The notes beneath the pieces were generated by a model, which was not told where the DNA came from, made no database searches, and was given only the letters and a program-made list of their open reading frames with translations. The position numbers and the translations under genes are program-made. Positions 7,173 to 16,245 of a DNA stretch of 64,000 bases are shown in pieces (the stretch's first letter is position 1; the number at the start of each line of letters is the position of its first letter). The stretch is from Pseudomonas sp. 30_B (GTDB taxonomy: Bacteria > Pseudomonadota > Gammaproteobacteria > Pseudomonadales > Pseudomonadaceae), in NCBI RefSeq assembly GCF_017491605.1, contig NZ_JAFGYY010000011.1, positions 1-64,000 on the forward strand, in the 5' to 3' direction.

Positions 7173-9354
7173 GTAAGGTCTTTCCCGAAGAGGTTTTGCT
7201 GTCGCGCAGCGGCGACTGCGGATCGAGCAGGCTGCTGCGGATGAAGTGCAGGTAGCTGAGCACGCGGCGCAGGGGCGAACTCTCGAAGTCCGGGGCGCGC
7301 GGCTCGTCGGTGTTCTTCACGCAGTCGATGGCCTGTTCCACGGCAGCCAGGGCGCGCTCGCGGTTGGCTTCGCCGGGTTTGACGAACAGGCGGATCAGCG
7401 CACGGCCCATGGCGCGGATCGACTGCCGCCAGGGCGACGTCTGCGCATAGCAGGGCTCGTCCGGCAGGGCTTCCTGTTCGGCGCGCAGTTCGATGACCGC
7501 ATGGCCGATCTCCAGCACCACGAAGGTCCAGCGCAGCAGGCGGCGCTGCATCTGCGGGCTGCGCGCGGCAGCGCCGTAGGCCTGGTTGAGCAGGTCGCGG
7601 GTGCCGCTCTCGAAGGACGACACCAGGCCGTCGAGCTTGCCGCTGATGGCTTCCACCACGCGCAGGCGCAGGTCCTTCTCCAGGCGGCGCCACAGCCAGG
7701 CGCTGGTCGGCGGCATGATCACCGCGACCATCACCGCGGCCAGGCTCTGCGACAGCACCAGGGCGATGTATTCGTTGAGCATGCGGCCCGGATCGTAGAC
7801 TGTCAGGTTCGCCGGGATCGCGCCGAAGCTGAAGAACACCAGCAGGCCCAGGCCGTAGCCGGCGTACTTGGGCTTGATCGAGAGGAACGCGCCGACGGCG
7901 AACACCGGCGCCAGGGCATAGGCCAGCAGGGCGAAGCCGTCGAGGTGAGGGAACACGAAGAAGGTTTCGGAGAAGCCGAGGATCGCCGCGAAGAAGGTGC
8001 CCACGGCCATCTGCATGGCCAGCTTCGCCGGATCGGGCGCGGCGGAAACCAGCGCGGCGACGGCGGCGGCGTTGAGCACGAAGGTGCTGCCGCTGGGCCA
8101 GGCGGTCTCGATCCAGAACAGGCCGAAGGTCAGCACCATCAGCGCGGTACGCCCGCCGGCCACCAGCGAGGCGACCAGGTTGGCCTTGGGCGAGAAGCCG
8201 TGCTTCCAGTTCTCCCGCTCGTGCTTGTGCGCGGCCAGGGAGGCGTGGGTCAGGGCATAGTCGTAGAGGTCGTCGGCCAGGCGGTAGAGCAGCTCGCCGG
8301 CGGTGTTGTAGTCCAGCAGCGCGGCTGGATCATCCTGCTCGGCGAGCAGTTGCGCGCGACCATTGCGGATGCACTGCATCATCCGCGAGCGGTGGCCTTC
8401 CAGCTGCGCGGCCAGGCGTTCGGCATCGCGCTCGGTGACCGACTGGCCGCGCCAGGGCGCGAGCACCTGGGCCAGTTCGTCGAGGCAAGGCTGCAAGGCC
8501 CGCAGTACCGCCTCGGCCTCCTGCACACGCAGGCGCTCGAGCAGCTGGTGCAGCGCGTTGTAACGGGTGGTGAGGACCATGAACTCGTTGTTCAGGCGCG
8601 ACAGGCGGCCGGAACGCAGGCGCATGTGCGGGTCTTCGAAACGGGTGGCGCTGCGCAGCGCTTCCAGGCCCACGGCCTGGGAGGCGAAGGCGACGTTGGC
8701 GGCCTCGAACTTCAGCCGCTCGCCGCCACCGAGGTTGTCCAGGACGAACCCGGCGAAGGCGCCGAAGCGCTGGTACAACGCGCTGCGCATGGCGGTGGTG
8801 GAGGTCTGCGGGAACAGCGTGGCACTGACCACAGTGGAGCAGACGATGCCCAGGCAGATCTCCAGCACCCGCCAGATCGCCGACATGAACGCGGCCTCGG
8901 GGTGCAGGGTGGCGGGCAGGCCGATCAGCGTGGCGGTGTAACCAGCGAGCATGCAGGCATAGGAGCGGAAGTCGCGGTAGCGCGCGGCGCCCACGGTGCA
9001 CAGGCCGATCCACAGCGCCGAGACGAGCAGGAACAGCACTCGCTCCTGGGCGAAGATGGCGATCAGCGCGACCATCACGGAGAGGCCGATCAGGCTGCCG
9101 ATGATCCGGTAGAAGCTCTTGGCGAACACCTGGCCGCTCTGCGGCTGCATGACGATGAACACGGTGATGGTCGCCGTGCTCGGCTGCGGCAGCTCCAGGC
9201 GCATCGCCAGCCACAGGGTCAGCAGCGAGGCGAGCAGCACCTTGGCGATGTAGATCCAGGTGACGCCGTCAGTGCGCCCCCACTCCAGCAGCGCGCGGCG
9301 CAGGGCGTCCAGCGGCGCCAGCGGGCGGGCGGCGGTGTAGTTGTCAGCGGCCAT
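7162..9354 (-). CDS. FUSC-family inner membrane efflux protein (AaeB-like)
   Basis: A 730-residue protein with the FUSC/AaeB layout: an N-terminal block of about five or six helices, a long cytoplasmic helical domain (about residues 190-370), a second block of helices (about 385-530) and a C-terminal cytoplasmic region. It would be the pump component exporting aromatic acids to the periplasm. The ATG at 9354 lies one base after the stop of the outer membrane factor gene; an ATG nine codons further upstream would overlap that gene and is less likely. Confidence 0.87.
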   Translation of the reverse strand: MAADNYTAARPLAPLDALRRALLEWGRTDGVTWIYIAKVLLASLLTLWLAMRLELPQPSTATITVFIVMQPQSGQVFAKSFYRIIGSLIGLSVMVALIAIFAQERVLFLLVSALWIGLCTVGAARYRDFRSYACMLAGYTATLIGLPATLHPEAAFMSAIWRVLEICLGIVCSTVVSATLFPQTSTTAMRSALYQRFGAFAGFVLDNLGGGERLKFEAANVAFASQAVGLEALRSATRFEDPHMRLRSGRLSRLNNEFMVLTTRYNALHQLLERLRVQEAEAVLRALQPCLDELAQVLAPWRGQSVTERDAERLAAQLEGHRSRMMQCIRNGRAQLLAEQDDPAALLDYNTAGELLYRLADDLYDYALTHASLAAHKHERENWKHGFSPKANLVASLVAGGRTALMVLTFGLFWIETAWPSGSTFVLNAAAVAALVSAAPDPAKLAMQMAVGTFFAAILGFSETFFVFPHLDGFALLAYALAPVFAVGAFLSIKPKYAGYGLGLLVFFSFGAIPANLTVYDPGRMLNEYIALVLSQSLAAVMVAVIMPPTSAWLWRRLEKDLRLRVVEAISGKLDGLVSSFESGTRDLLNQAYGAAARSPQMQRRLLRWTFVVLEIGHAVIELRAEQEALPDEPCYAQTSPWRQSIRAMGRALIRLFVKPGEANRERALAAVEQAIDCVKNTDEPRAPDFESSPLRRVLSYLHFIRSSLLDPQSPLRDSKTSSGKTLHAA

Positions 9355-9355
9355 C

Positions 9356-10864
9356 TCAGCGCTCGCTGACCGCGCGGACATCGACGGTGTCGGGCACCAT
9401 CTTCGAATCCTTCGGCCCTTCCTGGACCTCCATCAGGCCGCCGCCCAGGGCGACGACGAGGCCGGCATGGGTGGCCAGGCGCGCGGCGCGCACCTGCTGC
9501 TCCACTAGCTGCTGCTGGAACAGGCGGGTCTGCGCGTTGAGCACGTTGAGGTAGTCGGTCAGGCCGCCACGGTAAGCCTTGGTGGCGATGTCGTAGGTGC
9601 GCTGGGCGGAGGCCACGGACTTCTCGGCGAAGCCCTGCTGCAGCTCCATGGAGTGCATGCGGATTAACTGGTCGGAGATGCCCTTGAGGGCGTTGACCAG
9701 GGTCTGGTTGTACTGCGCCACGGCGGCGTCGTAGCCGGCCGATTCCTGGCCCAGCTGCGAACGGCGGCGACCTCCGTCGAAGATCGGCAGCGAAATGGCC
9801 GGGCCGACGCCGTAGGTGAACTTCTCGCCGTTGAGGAACTCCAGCACGCCGCCGCCCACCGCGCTGTAGCCGATGCTGGCGACCAGGTCGACGTTGGGAT
9901 AGAACTCGGCGCGGGCGACGTCCACGCCCTTGGCCTGCGCGGCGACCTTCCAGCGGCTGGCGACCACGTCCGGGCGATGGCCGAGCAGTTCCATCGGCAG
10001 CTTGCTGGGCAGGCCCGGTCCTGCGGCGAGCTTCAGGCTCGGACGCTGGATTGAAGCGCCGGCGCCGGGACCCTTGCCGGCCAGGGCGGCGATCTGGTTG
10101 CGGGTCAGCTGGATGTCCTCGTCCACCGACTCGATCTTGCGCTCGGTTTCCGGCAGCGGGGTTTCCGCCTGGCTGACTTCGAAGTGGGTACCGATGCCAC
10201 CGGCCAGGCGACGCTGGGCCAGGGCGAGGATGTCCTGCTGCTGCTTGAGCATGGCCTTGCCGATGTCCAGTTCCGCGTACTGCAGCGACAGCTGGATATA
10301 GGCGCGGACGATGTTGCTCTCCAGCTCCAGCTGGGCCATGCGCGCCTCGGCGGCGGTCATCTTGGCGATGTCCAGGTAGCGCTCGGTGTTGCTGCGCTCA
10401 CGGCCCCAGAGGTCCAGCGAATAGCTGAAGCCCAGGGCGGCGTTGTTGTTGAAGGTGGTGGTGTCGGCCAGCTCGCCCGGGCCGTAGAAGTAGTCGGTCG
10501 GCCAGCGGTGGCGGGTAATCGAGGCGTCGGCATTGACCTGCGGCGACTCGGCGGATTCGGCGACGCCGGCCATGGACAGCGCCATGCGTACCCGCGCCTC
10601 GGCCTGGGCCAGGGTCGGGCTGCCCTCCAGCGCGGTCTTCACCCAGGCATTCAACTGCGGATCACCATAGGCGCGCCACCATTGTTCGGCCGGCCAGCCG
10701 GCTTCCCGGTTGGCGTGCGCGATGGCGGCGTCGGTGGCCAGCTCGGTGTCGCCCAGGCGCTGTTCCTGCGGGGCGATGCCATCGGTGCTGATACATCCGG
10801 CGATTGTTGAAAAAATGACAAAGGAGCCGACGAACGTCAGTCCTTTCACGAGGTGACGCGACAC
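9356..10864 (-). CDS. NodT-family outer membrane factor lipoprotein
   Basis: A 502-residue TolC/OprM-type channel. The signal peptide ends in a lipobox, IAGC, with Cys24 as the lipidation site, and two outer-membrane-efflux repeats follow (about residues 75-265 and 290-480). It is the first gene of the efflux operon and is transcribed away from the LysR gene at 11066. A dedicated outer membrane factor inside an aae-type operon is usual in Pseudomonas and would give a complete three-part pump. Confidence 0.9.
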   Translation of the reverse strand: MSRHLVKGLTFVGSFVIFSTIAGCISTDGIAPQEQRLGDTELATDAAIAHANREAGWPAEQWWRAYGDPQLNAWVKTALEGSPTLAQAEARVRMALSMAGVAESAESPQVNADASITRHRWPTDYFYGPGELADTTTFNNNAALGFSYSLDLWGRERSNTERYLDIAKMTAAEARMAQLELESNIVRAYIQLSLQYAELDIGKAMLKQQQDILALAQRRLAGGIGTHFEVSQAETPLPETERKIESVDEDIQLTRNQIAALAGKGPGAGASIQRPSLKLAAGPGLPSKLPMELLGHRPDVVASRWKVAAQAKGVDVARAEFYPNVDLVASIGYSAVGGGVLEFLNGEKFTYGVGPAISLPIFDGGRRRSQLGQESAGYDAAVAQYNQTLVNALKGISDQLIRMHSMELQQGFAEKSVASAQRTYDIATKAYRGGLTDYLNVLNAQTRLFQQQLVEQQVRAARLATHAGLVVALGGGLMEVQEGPKDSKMVPDTVDVRAVSER

Positions 10865-10988
10865 AGTGAGGGTCCTGGAAGTGATCTAGCTTTTCAGCGT
10901 GGGACCGGCGTCGAGATGCCGGCAGAGCCAATTGCGGCGATTGAATTCTAGGGAGGCGGAAGGAAACGGATAAGACGGCTGATTTGTG

Positions 10989-11015
10989 ATTGTTTATTAC
11001 CGAAAATGAAACAAT
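10989..11015. promoter_or_regulatory. Candidate operator of the LysR regulator of the efflux operon
   Basis: ATTGTTT and AAACAAT form perfect 7-bp arms around a 13-base centre, midway between the divergent efflux operon and the LysR gene. The region is AT-rich compared with its surroundings. Size and position suit a LysR-type site. Confidence 0.55.
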
Positions 11016-11065
11016 GTATGTCTTCATCCGTGTGACAATACGCCGCTCCCACTGACGAGGCCCCC

Positions 11066-12001
11066 ATGGACACATTGCAGACCATGCGAGCGTTCGTCTG
11101 CGTCGCGGAAACCGGCAGCTTCACCGCCGCCGCGCAGCAGTTGAACACCACCACCGCCTACGTATCGCGCGCGGTGGCCAACCTCGAATCGCACCTCCAG
11201 GCGCGGCTGCTCAACCGCACCACCCGGCGCATCGCCCTGACCGAGGCCGGCCAGCGCTACCTGCTGCGCTGCGAGCAGATCCTCGCCTACGTCGAGGAAG
11301 CCGAGGCCGAGGCCAGCGACGCCCATGCCCGCCCCGCCGGCCGCCTGCGCGTGCACTCGATGACCGGCATCGGCCAGCACTACGTGATCCGCGCCATCGC
11401 CCACTACCGCCAGTTGCACCCGGAAGTGACCTTCGAGCTGACCATGGCCAACCGCGTGCCGGACCTGCTCGACGAAGGCTTCGACGTGGCCATCGTGGTC
11501 GCCTCGGAGCTGCCGGACTCGGGCCTGGTGTCCCAGCGCATCGGCGAGACCTACAGCATCCTCTGCGCCTCGCCCGAGTACCTGGCGCGGCGCGGCGCAC
11601 CGAAAACGCCCTCGGAGCTGATCGAACACGACTGTCTGCGACTTATCAGTCCAGTACTACCCCTGGACAAGTGGTTGTTCGATGGCCCCAACGGCCAGGA
11701 AATGATTACCCTGGGTACTTCGCCCTTCCAGGTGAACGTCGGCGACGCCATGACCGAGGCCATCAGCTCCGGCATGGGTATCGCCGCCCTCCCCGTTTAC
11801 TCGGCCGTCGACGGCCTACGCAACGGCTCGCTGGTGCGCGTGCTGCCGCATTACAAGCTGCAGCAGCTGAACGTTTACGCGCTGTATCCGTCGCGGCAGT
11901 ACCTGGATGCGAAGATCAAGACCTGGGTCGCCTACCTGCGGGAAAACCTGCCTGGCGTGCTCCAGGCCGATGGGGCGGGCGTCGCCAGCGTCACGCCCTG
12001 A
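11066..12001 (+). CDS. LysR-family regulator, divergent from the efflux operon (AaeR-like)
   Basis: A 311-residue LysR regulator. The N-terminal winged helix (FVCVAETGSFTAAAQQLNTT at about 9-28) and the effector-binding periplasmic-protein-like domain (about 92-295) are complete. By position it should sense aromatic acids and activate the pump operon, as AaeR does. Its ATG lies 201 bases from that of the outer membrane factor, with a palindrome between them at 10989-11015. Confidence 0.88.
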   Translation: MDTLQTMRAFVCVAETGSFTAAAQQLNTTTAYVSRAVANLESHLQARLLNRTTRRIALTEAGQRYLLRCEQILAYVEEAEAEASDAHARPAGRLRVHSMTGIGQHYVIRAIAHYRQLHPEVTFELTMANRVPDLLDEGFDVAIVVASELPDSGLVSQRIGETYSILCASPEYLARRGAPKTPSELIEHDCLRLISPVLPLDKWLFDGPNGQEMITLGTSPFQVNVGDAMTEAISSGMGIAALPVYSAVDGLRNGSLVRVLPHYKLQQLNVYALYPSRQYLDAKIKTWVAYLRENLPGVLQADGAGVASVTP

Positions 12002-12016
12002 TCTGTTTCCCGCGTT

Positions 12017-12073
12017 TGCGGGCAAGTTCGCTCGATGTAACTCCTTACCCCGGTGTGAGCGAACTTGCCCGCA
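12017..12073. repeat. Long inverted repeat downstream of the LysR gene
   Basis: TGCGGGCAAGTTCGCTC at 12017-12033 is repeated perfectly inverted at 12057-12073 (17-bp arms, 23-base loop). It is a REP-type doublet and might also end transcription of the LysR gene, although no T tract follows. Confidence 0.7.
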
Positions 12074-12110
12074 ACTCCTTATTCCCCCGCTCCGAAATCT
12101 CCAGAATCCC

Positions 12111-12193
12111 CTTGTAGGAGCGAGCTTGCTCGCGAACCGCATTGCACCGAGGTCGCCGGGAAATCCTTTCGCGAGCAAGCTCGCTCCTACAAG
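12111..12193. repeat. REPIN: inverted pair of GAGCTTGCTC-type REP sequences
   Basis: A REP with core GGAGCGAGCTTGCTCGCGAA starts at 12114, and its inverted partner ends at 12193, about 30 bases apart. The outer arms CTTGTAGGAG and CTCCTACAAG are perfect. Single members of the family occur at 29964 and 48210 and another pair at 54479. Together with 12017-12073 it fills most of the 12002-12302 gap. Confidence 0.85.
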
Positions 12194-12302
12194 AGCAACC
12201 GAGCCGTTCGATAACCGCCCGACGCGCACGCCAGCCTTGCCCCGCCCCATCCCGGCAATGATAGGGTTAGCCCCTTCATTGATCCCCAGCCGTCCGAGCA
12301 CC

Positions 12303-13277
12303 ATGAAAAAGAACGTCTTCGTCTTCAGCCGCCTTGCCCCGGAACACCTCGACCGCCTGCGCAGCCAGTTCAACGTCACTGTGCTCGATCCCAAGCTGGG
12401 CGATGTAAACGAACAGTTCGCCGCCGCCCTGCCGACCACCCACGGCATGATCGGCGTGGGCCGTCCGCTGGGCGAGAAGCAACTGGCCAACGCCGGCCAG
12501 CTGGAAGTGATCTCCAGCGTCTCGGTCGGCTACGACAACTACGACCTGGCCTACCTGAACCAGCGTGGCATCCCGCTGACCAACACCCCCGACGTGCTCA
12601 CCGAAACCACCGCGGACCTGGGCTTCGCGCTGATCATGGCCACCGCCCGGCGCACCGCCGAGCTGGACGCCTGGACCAAGGCCGGCCAGTGGAAGCGCAC
12701 CGTGGACACCCCGCAGTTCGGCGTCGACGTTTACGGCAGGAAGCTCGGCATCCTCGGCCTGGGCCGCATCGGCGCGGCCATCGCCCGCCGTGGGCGCTTC
12801 GGTTTCAACATGGACGTGCTCTACCACGGTAACAGCCGCAAGCCGGAACTGGAACAGGAACTGGGCGCGCGCTTCTGCGGCTTCGACGAATTGCTGGGCG
12901 AGGCGGACTTCGTCTGCGTGGTGGTGCCGCTGTCGGAGCAGACCCGCAAGCTGATCGGCAAGCGCGAACTGGAGCTGATGAAGCCCAGCGCCATCCTGGT
13001 GAACATCGCCCGCGGCCAGGTGATCGATGAAGCCGCACTGGTGGAAGCCCTGCAGGAAAAACGCATCCTCGCCGCCGGCCTGGACGTCTATGAGAAGGAA
13101 CCGCTGGCCGAGTCGCCGCTGTTCGCCCTGCCCAACGCCGTGACCCTGCCGCACATCGGCTCCGCCACCTTCGACACCCGCCGCGCCATGGCCGAGTGCG
13201 CGCTGGACAACTTCGAGACCGCGCTGCGCGGCGAGCGGCCGAAGAACCTGGTCAATCCGCAGGTGTGGAAAGACTGA
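12303..13277 (+). CDS. D-2-hydroxyacid dehydrogenase (glyoxylate / 2-ketogluconate reductase-like)
   Basis: A 324-residue NAD(P)-dependent enzyme. The Rossmann motif GLGRIGAAIA is near residue 158. The catalytic triad is visible: Arg in NIARGQVID, Glu in LDVYEKEP and His in LPHIGSAT. The family reduces glyoxylate, hydroxypyruvate or 2-ketogluconate (GhrB/TkrA). No glucose-uptake genes are adjacent, so the substrate is not fixed. It stands alone between the REP doublets and the wzz gene. Confidence 0.85.
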   Translation: MKKNVFVFSRLAPEHLDRLRSQFNVTVLDPKLGDVNEQFAAALPTTHGMIGVGRPLGEKQLANAGQLEVISSVSVGYDNYDLAYLNQRGIPLTNTPDVLTETTADLGFALIMATARRTAELDAWTKAGQWKRTVDTPQFGVDVYGRKLGILGLGRIGAAIARRGRFGFNMDVLYHGNSRKPELEQELGARFCGFDELLGEADFVCVVVPLSEQTRKLIGKRELELMKPSAILVNIARGQVIDEAALVEALQEKRILAAGLDVYEKEPLAESPLFALPNAVTLPHIGSATFDTRRAMAECALDNFETALRGERPKNLVNPQVWKD

Positions 13278-13548
13278 CCAGCGGCGGCTTTTCTCAGGAT
13301 GGAGTGAGGCGATGACCTTCGATGAGAGCGCAGTAGACGCTCGGCAGGGGTGTCGCCTTCGCCCATTCCTGCCTGGCTGACGCGGACACCACGACCGATC
13401 AGGCGAACCCGATCAAGCTACGCCACGGCGTCATCTGCAAAACAGCGTCCATGGCATGGGCGCCCATGCCGACTTACCGATTCGTTGCGTTGCCCGCCAC
13501 ATTTCCCGAAACAACCAGGGATATGTAGTGGGCAACGCACGGACATCA

Positions 13549-14850
13549 TCAGGAATAACTCAGAGCCAGACTGCGCTCCTCGCGCACCACCGGCCTTCCT
13601 CTTCTCAGCACGGCGACGAGCGCGGCACCCACGCCAAGCGCCGCACCGATGATCAGGCCGAGCGCCATGATCAGCAGCTTGCGAGGCCGCACCGGCGCCG
13701 AAGGCGTGGTAGCAGACTGATCGAGCTGCACCAGCTGCAGTTTGGAGAAATCGACTTTCATATGCTCCAGCCTGGCCCTCTGCTCGGTGAGTGCAGCAAG
13801 ATTCGCAAGGAACAGTTCTTCGTTCGCGCGGTCCCGCAGCACTTCGACCTCGCGGTTATGGGCGAGCAGTGTCAGCTGTTTCTGAATCTCGGAAATACGC
13901 GGCTCGGAAAAATCATCGGACTGTCGGGCAATCAAGGCAGATCGCTCAGCCTCCAGGGCTTCCACCCCCATGAAGTAGAGCGGTATCTGCTGATTATTGA
14001 CCTCGGTCCGGAAGATGCTCCCCTGAGTTTCCCGTTGGCTATCGCCCAAGGCAGAAGGCGTGGTCGGCTTGGTAATATGCAGTCGTTCAGCGATCTGAAT
14101 CGCCTCATTGAGTTGCTTGATGCGATTCTGCCGCCGAACCAGCAACTGCTGACGAAGCGCTCGGAGCTCGTCCTCAAGCTGAACTTTCTGAAGGCGATCG
14201 GCTTCCAGAAGGACCGCGATCTTGGCTTCCTTACCGGCGTCATAGGCCGCCCGCTGCGCCGCGATCTTGCTCTCCACCTGTGCCAGGCGGTTAGCCAGGA
14301 GAACGCTGAAATCATCCTGGATTCGCTGGCGCTCCCGCTCCACCGCGGCACCAACCAGTCCGTTGACGATCGCAACGCCGTCGACACCGGCGGGGAAGGC
14401 AAAACGTAGCCCTACAAAGGGTGCACTATCCGGCGCCTTCTTCAGGTCCGGGCGCAGCACGGTAAATCCGTCACGGTTCAGTCGCTCGAGCACCTGCTCA
14501 AGCGGCTCATCGCCAATCTGCAGCGCAGCGGTCAACTCCGGATTATCACGGAGGAACTGCAGGCGAATGCTGTAGGACTCCAGCGCCACACCCACCTGCT
14601 GCAATGCATTGGCAGGACTCAATTCCATCAGTTTCGTGCCATTGAGCTCATCGAGGTGCTTGAGCGCTACGGGCCGAAGCACGCTTTCCACCTGGTATAC
14701 AGGCGTCGCCAGCATCGCGTACAGCGTGGAACAAGCGAAGATGAAAAGCGTCACTCCCAGGATCAGGAACTTGTACGTCCAGAGGGAGCCACACAGGGCC
14801 AGAAGGTCGATTTCAGCATCTCTGCGGGGTGGAGCAACATAGTCATTCAT
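13549..14850 (-). CDS. wzz: Wzz/FepE-type polysaccharide chain-length determinant
   Basis: A 433-residue inner membrane protein. One membrane helix lies near each end (about residues 28-48, and 390-412 after a Pro-rich SAPVRPRK linker). Between them is a large periplasmic domain with extended coiled coil (about 190-350). This is the layout of regulators of O-antigen or other polysaccharide chain length. The ATG at 14850 has AAGGA about 9 bases upstream; ATGs at 14862 and 14880 would add 4 or 10 residues. No wzx, wzy or glycosyltransferase is nearby, so it is an orphan copy. Base and codon use look less GC-rich than the neighbours, suggesting separate acquisition. Confidence 0.85.
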   Translation of the reverse strand: MNDYVAPPRRDAEIDLLALCGSLWTYKFLILGVTLFIFACSTLYAMLATPVYQVESVLRPVALKHLDELNGTKLMELSPANALQQVGVALESYSIRLQFLRDNPELTAALQIGDEPLEQVLERLNRDGFTVLRPDLKKAPDSAPFVGLRFAFPAGVDGVAIVNGLVGAAVERERQRIQDDFSVLLANRLAQVESKIAAQRAAYDAGKEAKIAVLLEADRLQKVQLEDELRALRQQLLVRRQNRIKQLNEAIQIAERLHITKPTTPSALGDSQRETQGSIFRTEVNNQQIPLYFMGVEALEAERSALIARQSDDFSEPRISEIQKQLTLLAHNREVEVLRDRANEELFLANLAALTEQRARLEHMKVDFSKLQLVQLDQSATTPSAPVRPRKLLIMALGLIIGAALGVGAALVAVLRRGRPVVREERSLALSYS

Positions 14851-15215
14851 TGCGTAGTGCATCCTTGCATAGCCAGGCATTTCAATATGATTTGCCAGGC
14901 CATGGGAACTTTTCCATGGTCAAAGAGTCGTCGAGGGGGGCAATATGATAGCAATATGACGGCCAAGGACAAGTTCATCTGGTCTAGGAAAATCGCTGGA
15001 TATTTCCGAAAGAAACCCAGACGCAACCGAATGCGACTTATCCAGACTGTCAGACCGGCATAACGTGACCAGAAAATGCGGTTGAACGCTGAGCGCAACG
15101 CCTTTCAGAACGGAGCAGCTCGTTCCAGGCATGTATAGCGGTTCGCTGACGAACGAGCTCCGCCGCAGCCGGTGCGTGAGCAGGCCTGAGCGTCCTCCTC
15201 GCACCGACCAAGCCC
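14851..15215. promoter_or_regulatory. 365-bp upstream region of wzz with inverted and direct repeats
   Basis: No gene is visible. CCATGG and CCATGG frame an 8-base centre at 14900-14919, and GCAATATGA occurs twice with an 11-base period at 14940 and 14951, one helical turn apart. These could be regulator sites for wzz. The right part up to the transporter stop at 15216 has no recognisable feature. Confidence 0.4.
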
Positions 15216-16109
15216 TCACACCCGCGCGGGCTGCAACGCCGGCCTGGGCTTGCGGAACACCAGCACGTTCCCCGCCATCACCAGCCCCAGCCCGGCGAGC
15301 GCCGGCAGGCTCCACTGGTAGCCTTCGGCGAAGGCCGAAACATTCAGCGCCACCACCGGGAACAGCACGGTGCAGTAGGCGGCGCGCTCCGGCCCCATGC
15401 GCCCGACCAGGGTGAGGTAGGCGGTGAAGCCGATCACCGAACCGGGAATTGCCAGGTACAGCAGCGAGCCGACGTACTGGCTGCTGGTATCGAAGGTCAA
15501 GGGCACGCCCTGCACCAGGCAGATCGCCAGCAGGATCAGCGAGCCATAGAGCATGCCCCAGGCGTTGGTCGACAGCGGGCGCAACCCGGCTTTCTGCTGC
15601 AGGCTGGACAGCAGGTTGCCCGCCGAAAAGCAGAGGGTGCCGGCGAGGGCCAGGCCCAGTCCGTAGTAGGTCTCGCGGCCGGCACTGTGGCGGGACAGTT
15701 CCGGCCAGAACAGCAGCACCAGCCCCGCCAGTCCCAGGGCGCCCCCCGCCAGCACGTTCGGCGCGATGCGCTGGCCGAAGAAGATCCGTGCGTTGAGCGC
15801 ATTCCACAGGGTGGCGGTGGAGAACACCACGGCGATCAGCCCGCTGGGCACCCACTGGCTGGCGGTGTAGAAGCACAGGAAGTTCACGCAGAACAGGCAC
15901 AACCCCTGCGCCAGGCAGATCGCCTGACCGCGCCGGCCGAGCGGCTGCAGGCGTCGCGAGAGCAGCAGCAGGGCGAACAGCACCAGCGCCGCCAGGCTGA
16001 AGCGGTAGGCGATGGACAGCGGAATGGCGACCACGCCGACCTGCAGCTTGATGGCGATCCAGGTGGTGCCCCAGATGAGTACGGTGAGCAGGTAGAGCGA
16101 GAGGTTCAT
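15216..16109 (-). CDS. EamA/DMT-family transporter
   Basis: A 297-residue protein with ten hydrophobic segments in two EamA repeats (about residues 3-135 and 150-285); the first helix carries IWGTTWIAIK, typical of RhtA/YdcZ-type exporters. It is probably an exporter of amino acids or other small metabolites. The ATG at 16109 puts this helix at the N-terminus; upstream in-frame sequence is not membrane-like. It is divergent from an AraC-family gene 136 bases away, the likely regulator. Confidence 0.85.
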   Translation of the reverse strand: MNLSLYLLTVLIWGTTWIAIKLQVGVVAIPLSIAYRFSLAALVLFALLLLSRRLQPLGRRGQAICLAQGLCLFCVNFLCFYTASQWVPSGLIAVVFSTATLWNALNARIFFGQRIAPNVLAGGALGLAGLVLLFWPELSRHSAGRETYYGLGLALAGTLCFSAGNLLSSLQQKAGLRPLSTNAWGMLYGSLILLAICLVQGVPLTFDTSSQYVGSLLYLAIPGSVIGFTAYLTLVGRMGPERAAYCTVLFPVVALNVSAFAEGYQWSLPALAGLGLVMAGNVLVFRKPRPALQPARV

Positions 16110-16245
16110 GACGGTCTCCGGGTGGCAGGGAAACAGTCTCCCGCCCTGCCCCGGCGCCGGCTTGCAGATTCTTGCGCTTATTGCGACAACCGGGCTGGCA
16201 ACGCGCGCCCGCGCGGGTAGAGTTGGACGCAACAGAGGAACGTCC

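Noticed and set aside
7246..9369. Long plus-strand frame opposite the FUSC gene
   Set aside because: Antisense shadow; the minus-strand product has clear membrane segments and operon context.
13278..13548. Possible small gene or terminator between the hydroxyacid dehydrogenase and wzz
   Set aside because: The open frames here have no ribosome site or family likeness. CGTTGCCC/GGGCAACG at about 13488-13536 is an imperfect, widely spaced hairpin without a T tract.
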